Positions 56,590-64,000 of a stretch of 64,000 bases of DNA are shown piece after piece. The notes below the pieces were generated by a model. It saw nothing but the letters and a program-made list of their open reading frames with translations. It was not told the DNA's origin and did no database searches. Every line of letters begins with the position of its first letter. Positions within the stretch are counted from its first letter, which is position 1. Both the position numbers and the translations under genes were made by a program. The DNA is from Diphasiastrum complanatum. Its lineage: Eukaryota; Streptophyta; Lycopodiopsida; Lycopodiales; Lycopodiaceae. The stretch is taken from positions 31,620,305-31,684,304 of the forward strand of contig CM055096.1 of assembly GCA_029204225.1 (NCBI GenBank). Direction: 5' to 3'.

Positions 56590-58186
56590 TTTTTTCAATT
56601 CAATTCGTTTAAGGATAGTTTTGAAAGAAATATGAACGCATCCTCATATTCTAAACGTTTTGACCCTGGTTCTGAGTCCAGGCACAACATCATAGATAAT
56701 CTTCTTCCGCATTTCCTCTATCACTCTCACGGGTATCTTCTGGAGTACTTCAATGACATTGATCCGACCATCTTTCACGGCCTTGCTGGGAATGAAAATA
56801 GAGTAGCTGGCTTTGTTTATAGGCAGATGCCAAGGATATTGCAAATGAGCAGTGAATGGATCAAATAATACGGGAATGCAACCAACAATCAAAGAATCGA
56901 AGACTAATCGTCGCGTAGGGCTGTCTCCTGGAGGCTGCAGGCAAAAGTGGGACTCATGGAGAAAGAGAGACATGGTGGATTCAGGACGAAAGCATACGCC
57001 TTCAGCGCAATCCAGAAGATGACAGATAGCAGGATACTGTTGACACTGCTAAATTAACATGTTTCGGACATTGTCTGGTTGATTAGGTCTAGGCTGCCCA
57101 GCAAAGCTTACTAGATTGCCTCTTGGAGTTGTGTGGATGTGTTCCTGCCAAGAATGAATGTCACTGTCTGACTTGGGGTGGTAAAACGTGGGATGCTGAA
57201 CGCCAATATCATTTTCGTGCCACGGGTACTTCTCTATGAGAAGCTTTGATACATTCTGCATTTGAGGATGTGATAAGAATTCGCTACCCCAAGCTTTGGG
57301 GTCATGTCCGGCTCTCCTAAAATCGTACGAGATCTTTCCGAGAGCCATAACGTGATCGCGACCGCCATGCCTCCTCCACCAGCTTTGCTCTTCAAGCCAA
57401 ATCAGAAGCTCCACGCCAAGTTTATCTTTCTCTCGTTCGTTACATTTTCTGCAAAGTGTCATCTCATAACGTCCAGGCCTCCGTAATAAGATGTAGAGAT
57501 GCAGAAAACCACGGCTGTTTCAGGGTCAGTGGTCAAGCAAGGGTGCGGCATGACACGAGAATGGAAAACTAGTTCTAATTATGCATACTGATTGGTGTCA
57601 TACCATTGTCCCTCAGGTAGAAGGACGCTTTCAGCACGGCTTGTCACAGGCTTTCCTGGTCCAAAGCTAGCAAAAGAGTTACACATGTTGAGCCATGGAA
57701 TGAGAGAGTCACATTCCCTCGCCAGATCGACATTAAATTTCGGCGGCAAATTGTAAACATTACTGCTTTCCTTTCGCAAGAACAAGTTCCTTCAGAGAAC
57801 TTAACAGAATCTTGTCCTTCCTCTTGCATCCTTTTGAAGATCCTGAAAACATCCTCCATAGCTACATCAACATTTGTATCGTGCTCGATTGCTGTAGGGG
57901 AATTAATTCTGTCCAAACTTACTTCAACATCATCTTCCAGAAGAATTTCAGAATAAGATCCGCTCTCAAGGATTGAAGAAATTCTCGCGGACGCTCCAGG
58001 AAATGCATTATCGTGTGCATGCAATGGCCTTTTGCTTTCGAGCCGGTTCTCCTTTTCTGCTGGATGTTTTGATGCGTATTCACCAACCTTTTGTGCAGAT
58101 TTTAACATGTTTCTGCCAACAGGGCGTTTTAAGTTGGCCTGTCTCTTCTCCTCATGAAGGACATCACCACCTTGAAATGGTATCAT
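56590..58186 (-). pseudogene. GT47 (exostosin, MUR3-like) glycosyltransferase pseudogene
   Basis: GT47 enzymes transfer galactose or related sugars to xyloglucan and other glycans in the Golgi. Minus-strand blocks in order: a Lys/Glu-rich stem (58186-57790), NVYNLPPKFNVDLARECDSL (57757), STSYYGGLDVMR (57510), WRRHGGRDHVMALGKISYDF (57380), GNLVSFAGQPRPNQPDNVRN (57115), FCLQPPGDSPTRRLVFDSL then GCIPVLFDPFTAHLQYPWH (56945-56830), and a C-terminal helix to about 56590. Breaks: frameshift near 57785, TAA after TNQYA at 57579, frameshift near 57470 and TAA after RNMLI at 57049. There is no N-terminal membrane anchor; sequence upstream of 58186 is repeat DNA. The usual single exon is consistent with the lack of introns. 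Confidence 0.88.
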
Positions 58187-58212
58187 GGTATTAATTTGCT
58201 TTGGAAGAATTT

Positions 58213-60000
58213 TTGAGGGAGAAGGTGGTGTTGAAAGTACAGTGTCTAGGAAGGACCCTAAATGGATCTACAAAAGATCCTCAAGAGTGAGAAGGTGGTG
58301 TTGAAAGTACAGTGTCTAGGAAGGACCCTAAATGGATCTACAAAAGATCCTCAAGAGTGAGAAGGTGGTGTTGAAAGTACAGTGTCTAGGAAGGACCCTA
58401 AATGGATCTACAAAAGATCCTCAAGAGTGAGAAGGTGGTGTTGAAAGTACAGTGTTGTCTAGGAAAGACCCTAAATGGATCTACAAAAAATCCTCAAGAG
58501 TGATTGGGTACTTGGTTAATCAATCTATTGCAAAACTAGCACTCAATGGATCTACAAAAGATCCTCAAGAGTGATTGGGTACTTGGTTAGTCAATCTATT
58601 GCAAAACTAGCACTCAATTCTGGATCTAGATTGACAATTTTGATCTAAACAAGCATGAAATATTAATTATTGATCAAAACACTTTATATACCGTTCAGAT
58701 GTGTGAAAATCAGTCTTAAGTACAGACTAATATCACATAAACAACTTTACTAAGTTTAGATTGCATTCACATAAAAAAATTCCAACACATGGTGTAAAAG
58801 CTCCACATTGTCAATTTCCAAAATCATGATCTCTCTCACATTGAATGAATGATTTGCAAGTACAAAGAGGATCCTATCCTTGTTTGGCTAAGCATCTACA
58901 ACATGTGTTTAGGTACCAAAACATCATTAAGTTGACCTACTCAAGTCAATTTGACCTAACCATTAGGTATACCTATGGTAGTTACATCAATACCAAACTT
59001 CCTATGTAACTTCTATGATTTAAATCTAACACTACAACATTTTCGAAGATTTTTCGACCCTATTACCGAGGCTTTTCTGAAGCAAATAAAAAAAAAAGTC
59101 CTTATACGTTGGTATATCCAATGATGAATGTCTTGATAACAGAACCTCAATACTTGCATCAGGCCCCGAGGCATCTCCAAAACATTTCCATATTGTTTAA
59201 AGAGAGTGTTTTTTGAGGGATATATCGAGGGACGTCAGAATATCCCTTGGGGTGTGGACTGATAAAAAAAGAATGCTTTTCGAGGGATATACCAAGGGAC
59301 CTCAAAATATCCCTCGAGGTGTGGATTGGCCACAAGAGAGTGTTTTTCAAGGGTTAGTCCGAGGATCATACAGAAAACTTCCTCGAGGATTTTTTTGAGA
59401 GAACAAAAAAAAAAATTAGGATAGAATGGAACTAGTGTACTGGTTCCATTCTACTCTAAAAATGGACTCCATCCAACCCCAAGAGTCTTTTGCACCACTT
59501 CTTATGAAATTTGTAAGCAAAATCATTTGTTTATAATTATGAAAAAATAATTGTATTTATTTACATTTCATGCACTTAAAGACTAATGAAAGACACTTAT
59601 GATTAACAAAATATATATTCATACATAAATGGTCCGAAGTACAGAAATATATTGCAAACTAAAGCAGAACTCTCAGATACGTGTGTGCTAGAATAAAACA
59701 CCTAATTAGATCCAGCTGAGTCATTCTTGTCTTGGCCATGGACATTGGACTCATGCGACTGTGATGCATGAGATTGGGACTGCAATGAAGATGAATAAGT
59801 TCTCTAAGAAATGTGGTGAGAGTAAATCAAACCATATGAATGTAGTGAAGTTATTTTGAAGCCATAACTTAGAAGCAACATCCCGATCGATTCTCACTCC
59901 TTGTCTCTCCAATAATTCGAGTAATGATTGCATATTGTTTGGCATACGAATACTTGTACTCCTCCTTGGTGGGAGACCACTTTACGATGAATTTTTGCAT
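58213..60000 (-). mobile_element. CACTA-like remnant with flank, copy 2
   Basis: It parallels 47629-49445. The CACTA end CACTACAACATTTTCG starts at 59030 after TAA, then the same CGAGG/CGAGGGATAT subterminal repeats (59060-59400), then a coding trace (NNMQSLLELLERQGVRID, 59940-59880). Relative to copy 1 it has an expanded 70-bp repeat (58219-58500), about 120 extra bases near 58885-59010, and lacks the 49559-49822 coding piece. Confidence 0.6.
58219..58500. repeat. Four-unit 70-bp tandem repeat
   Basis: GAAGGTGGTGTTGAAAGTAC starts at 58221, 58291, 58361 and 58431, a period of 70. A partial unit recurs at about 58545. Copy 1 of the region (47636) has a single unit. Confidence 0.97.
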
Positions 60001-60700
60001 ACACCGATAATATTGTGATTAGAATTTAAGATATTGCGGAACAGCTCTCTCATTCTAATCGGCTGCTAGGTGCAAAAACAATCTAATAGATAACTTGTGC
60101 TAAAGATAATCACAACTATATGTGTTCCGATTGCCCAACAGGATCTTAAAAATTAATTCATACTCTAAAATGAAAGTACAGTCCATCGAAGAGATAATAG
60201 ATGGTTTGTGTATGGTACTATTGAAATCATATTCAATGTGAAGTATAGTCCTGAAATAAATGGAAGAGCAGTATGATATCGCGAGTTCCTCAGGAAAGAC
60301 AGTCATCGTCTGATCAGAAACTGAGTCGTAGACGTCAGTGTTCTGATCAGAGTGAGTATACAAGCACGATCAAACAACAATGAAAGTGTATTCAATCACA
60401 ACAAGCATTCATCTACGTTATACATAGATAAAAATGTGCTGCTGCTATATTACACTGAAGCACAATACAAATAGCAATTACAATCAAAAATTGATGGCGT
60501 AATTGGGAGGCTCAAATAATACGTCTCATGGACAGAGTCGTTGGATTTATTCCCCCCACTCTCCTAGCTCCCATTTTAATCTGCCTCCATTCATGCTGCA
60601 TATTTACTAACGTTGTCGCGCAGTCTACATATTTACATGCAAATTTGCACAGACAAAGAAAAGGCGAAAAAATCACGACACTGTGTTTTTACACACGTTA
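60001..60700. other. Nothing identified
   Basis: AT-rich sequence without recognisable features. Confidence 0.35.
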
Positions 60701-62628
60701 TGGTGACATGCAAAAAGGGGACACTATCTTATAGAATGCCGAAGGTGCCCTTAAGGCAAAGGCACCCTGTAAATCTAATCCTAAGGCTATTCGTAAGAGT
60801 GACGCACTTTTCGCATCATCATCACCAACGATCACTTCAGCACTGACTGACGTCGCACCCTTTTCACGTTCACCCCATACAGCTGCGCTAACAGATTGGA
60901 CAGCGACTGCAGCCACCCATGATCCCTTACAGACAGCACATCCACTTTGTACTTTTTACATCTGCACACCTGTAATATTATGTATATATATACTGGATAC
61001 CATTTGTATGTTCAATTTGATGAGACGACGAAGAAGACGATGAGAAGAAGAAAGGCCAGAAGCATTGATTCTTGATTTGTCAGCAATAAGGTTTTATTCC
61101 TTTACAGATTGGATAAGCTTCGTAGGGCACGCGGTTTCGTCCGCTATTGTCTTGTGCTCTATCTCATTATTGACATGTATACATGATATACTTAATCTGA
61201 TACAGTTCTTTGTTCTGTGTTCAGATCTACGTCAATATTGCTATGCTTATCATTCATTCTGTCTGATCTTTCTAGTTGTTCTTTCTGGTAATAGACGAGT
61301 AACATTTAGTCTTGTCTTTTGTGAATCTATCGCGACTCATTATCAGTCGAGCATAGTCTAACTCTTCGCGAATAATTTGCGACATATAATTTGTCTTGCT
61401 ATTCGCGACAAACCATGCTTCTGGCGCTTCATTCATCTATTGATGTTTGGCTGCGTAATCTAGAATGACCGTGATTTTTTCCATCACTAAAGCTCTGTTC
61501 ATTCTGATAGGCGTGGTCACGCTTGCGGCGAGAGTTGCATAGCTCTTGCGAACATTTTCTGTTTGAGTTCGTTTCTCGTTCGTCTCTTGTTCGAGTTCAT
61601 TTCTCGTTCATGTTCGTCTTACCCCTTTGAGCTAATTTTTAGTTTCTAACATACGACACCTTTTCTCAACTCGTTCATCTCCCTCTCTCCAACAGGAGCA
61701 ACCACTAATATGTGCTTGGATGATCTATTTATAGATTTTATCCGTGTATTAATTACATTGAATGTTTGTCACCTAATTGGGAAAGCCGTTGTACTTGGAA
61801 GTATATGGCTTTTGTGACAACTGTACATAGTGTATATACAGTCAACAAATCAGAATCGTTGACGTGGACAAAGACATCGCAAAATCTCTCATTTCGCATC
61901 TACGTGAAGTGATTTTCTCTCACTTCGCAAATTTCGTGAAGTGGCTGGGAACGTTCCTCGTTCATTTAAGATGACCTTCGGCATTTTTCTCTCTCTTTAG
62001 GTTTTTGTGAAAAAGTCAAAGGTGTCCTAAATAAGTTTAAGGCGCCCTTAGAAAGTTGAAGGTGCCCTCAAAAATGCGAGATCTCTGTAACAGTTTGGCT
62101 TCCTCGCGCTTTTTGAAAAAAAGCGAAGAAGCCGAAGGTACCTTTAAAACAACTTGAAGGTTCCCTTGAAAAGTTGGCGAAGGTGTCTTTAACAGTTCAA
62201 CTCTTAAACTAGAGGACTTTTGGAATTTATCTTTTCTCGTATTTTTCGAAAAAATGCGAAAAAGTCGAAGGTGCTGAAAAATAGTTAAACTTTTGAACTA
62301 TGAACATGTTTGACTTCTTTAAAATAGTTGAATGGAAGAAATCGAAGATAAGTGTTGCATTTTTTGGGAACGTGCGAAAAATGCGAATTGTGCGACACTT
62401 AGTGTATTTCTGCAGACTTGTTCTAAATGCAAGTTTGTGGAAGTCCTTGAAGATGGCCAAGTCTTCAATGACTTCAAGTTATTAAACTTAACATTTGAAC
62501 TCAAATTTATAATGGGATTGGTTACCCTTTGCTGGAGATCAGCCGGAAGTCCGGTTGTAGAAGTTCTTCAAGTAATTGGTTGTCTAAGTTATGATTCACC
62601 GAGGCAACTATGGGCTTAATTTCCAACA
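60701..62628 (-). repeat. Copia 3' LTR, distal boundary uncertain
   Basis: On the minus strand the LTR starts TGTTGGAAATTAAGCC at 62628, directly after a polypurine tract (AAGGGGGGT) that follows RNase H. A TATA box CTATAAATAG lies at about 61737-61728 on that strand. Degenerate GAAGGTGCCCTT-type repeats occur at 60740, 62025, 62060, 62135, 62155 and 62265. No primer site or target duplication marks the far end, so 60701 is only the last position with the repeat motif. Confidence 0.5.
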
Positions 62629-62629
62629 A

Positions 62630-63971
62630 CCCCCCTTAAGGTCACGGTTGGTGCCTTGGTATCTTCGTCAGATTGAGCATGCTGAAGAACTTCTGATGCT
62701 TGATCTTGGGAAGCGCTTTGGTGAAGATGTCTGTGACCATTTCCGTTGTGGAGCAGTATTGAAGGATCACTTGCCCTGAAAGAAATGATACTAGATTTCT
62801 ATGTGTTTAGATTTGCCATGAAATATGGGATTCAGTGACAGAAATACAGCTCTTGTTGTCACACAGAAATGGTGGTAGGATTAAACTGAGTGTGATGTAA
62901 GTCATGAAGTATGCTAAAAATTGTAAAACATATCTATCATCTGTTGTTAATATTTGGGGGATCCTACCCATGTAAATATTTTGTACATATCCAAGGTATG
63001 TGAATTGAGCACATATCCTTGTAGAATAGGGCGAGTTTGGGTTAGGTAGATCAAATTCCAGTGACATGCATAAAGTCTAGTTGGTCTTGTATGATATGCA
63101 ATAATGTTGACAATGTCTAGTTTGACATGCATATAGAGATTCACATGGAATTGGTCAATTATGACCTTGTAGAAACTCGAGCCACAATAAATGCATAATG
63201 TTCTAAGTTTCCATAGTGACATGCAAAGCATGCAATCACTCTAATGGACACATGCATGTAGATTTGTACATGGCTAGTTGAGAAATTGCCATTTGGAGAA
63301 AGTAGGTAGAAGTTAGGTGCAACCTATGCATGCTAGCAGTTAGGTGTCAAGTTAATAGTTGTTTGCACTTGAATAGGTGTAGGATGTGCATTGAATGCAA
63401 GGAGTACCACGAATTTTGGCTCTCCTATATATGTACATATCATTCTCATTCACAAAGTAATGAAGAACAAAAGTTTTGTAGCTATCTCATGCTTGGTTGG
63501 ATCTAAACTGTTTTTTTCTTGTTATCTCTCTAGTTTTCTCTCTCTAACTCGTGTTGAAGCTAATGCTAAAACACTGTAATCTTGTACTTTTAATCATTCT
63601 TTGATTCATTGCTATCATAGTCTATTGATTAGCATGCTAGATTGTGAATTAGCCATATCTTCTGAACTAGATCTTGTTGAACAATCTAGAATCAGGGTAC
63701 TGTGCCAATCACAAAGCTTAATCAAGATCAGTCACTCTTGTGGACATTCCCCACACGTGTGAATTCTGGAATTTTCAACATGGTAACAACCTGATCCATA
63801 TAGTTTCTTTTGAAGCTTGACATGCTGCGATAAACTTTGCCTCTGTCGAAGAAAGCGCAAGTGATTTATGCTTCCTTGAGCTCCACAAAATCGGTCCCCC
63901 TGCCAGATAGAAACCACACTCGGAGGTAGATTTTTTGGTAGAATATGTTCCTGCCCGAAATAGCCTCGCAA
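62630..63971 (-). pseudogene. Copia RNase H split by an LTR-like insert
   Basis: The first part (63971-about 63750, minus) reads STKKSTSECGFYLAGGPIL and ALSSTEAKFIAACQASKE. The second part (about 62885-62640) reads LPPFLCDNKSCISVTES, VTDIFTKALPKIKHQKF, and runs into the polypurine tract. Between them lie about 860 bases of LTR-like sequence with CACACGTGTG at one end, similar to the LTR ends near 26020 and 47160; probably a solo LTR inserted in the RNase H domain. Confidence 0.75.
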
Positions 63972-64000
63972 GACAAGTGATTCGATAGCATTTCCATCGT
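62864..64000 (-). repeat. Inverted repeat, right arm (1137 bp)
   Basis: Reverse complement of 55352-56488, indel-free to the window edge. Unlike the left arm, it continues inward into the rest of RNase H, so this arm keeps the original copia context and the left arm is the derived copy. Confidence 0.95.

Noticed and set aside
60698-60916. Candidate 72-aa minus-strand gene near 60.9 kb
   Set aside because: No ATG start in that frame, no recognisable motif, and it overlaps LTR-type repeats.

Overview
The window is nuclear DNA of a land plant with a large, transposon-filled genome. Evidence: a host gene with small phase-consistent exons and GT-AG introns (one intron is 8.2 kb), plant-type Ty1/copia elements primed by initiator tRNA-Met, a Ty3/gypsy element with an Athila/Tat-type (tRNA-Asp) primer site, hAT and CACTA elements, and a decayed GT47 glycosyltransferase gene. 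The sequence does not show which lineage; a fern, lycophyte or conifer would fit the intron size and repeat load.

Layout. 352-13000 (+): the 3' half of a host gene I do not recognise, probably intact. Its last long intron holds a complete copia element (5052-9757, TSD TTGAC) and a non-autonomous hAT (10001-10843); an earlier intron holds a small GC-rich hAT-like element (1905-2164). 13000-23100: intergenic repeats, including a hAT-like element with a tandem duplication (14597-15310) and several broken copia elements, one with its integrase block inverted.

23130-39323 is the most interesting part. It is a large mosaic DNA element (element A) with four genes arranged as two convergent pairs: a transposase-like gene (+, 23537-27679) facing an unknown acidic-protein gene (-, 28924-27753), then a divergent promoter, then a gene (+, 34684-36541) that fuses a histone H3 domain with CENH3-like features to a Ulp1/C48 SUMO-protease-like domain, facing a small gene 'X' (-). 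A full-length hAT transposon (29096-34210, 8-bp TSD ATCCAGAC) sits in the divergent promoter. The H3-Ulp1/X half is followed by a second, diverged and deleted copy in inverted orientation (about 37340-39323), so two H3-Ulp1 genes point toward each other across a pair of X segments.

39324-50312: a Ty3/gypsy element (minus strand) cuts off the right arm of element A, followed by copia debris and a CACTA remnant. 50313-52245 (element B): a second element whose 5' module matches that of element A, but whose first gene is a Crypton/DUF3504-like tyrosine recombinase. 53700-56500: hAT and copia debris. 56590-58186: a GT47 (MUR3-like exostosin) pseudogene on the minus strand. 58200-60000: a second copy of the CACTA region with a 70-bp tandem repeat. 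60700-64000: a copia LTR and RNase H, ending in an arm that is an exact-length (1137 bp) inverted copy of 55352-56488.

Nearly every mobile gene seen carries stops, frameshifts or deletions, so the window records element architecture rather than active copies. Exon boundaries come from reading splice signals by eye.
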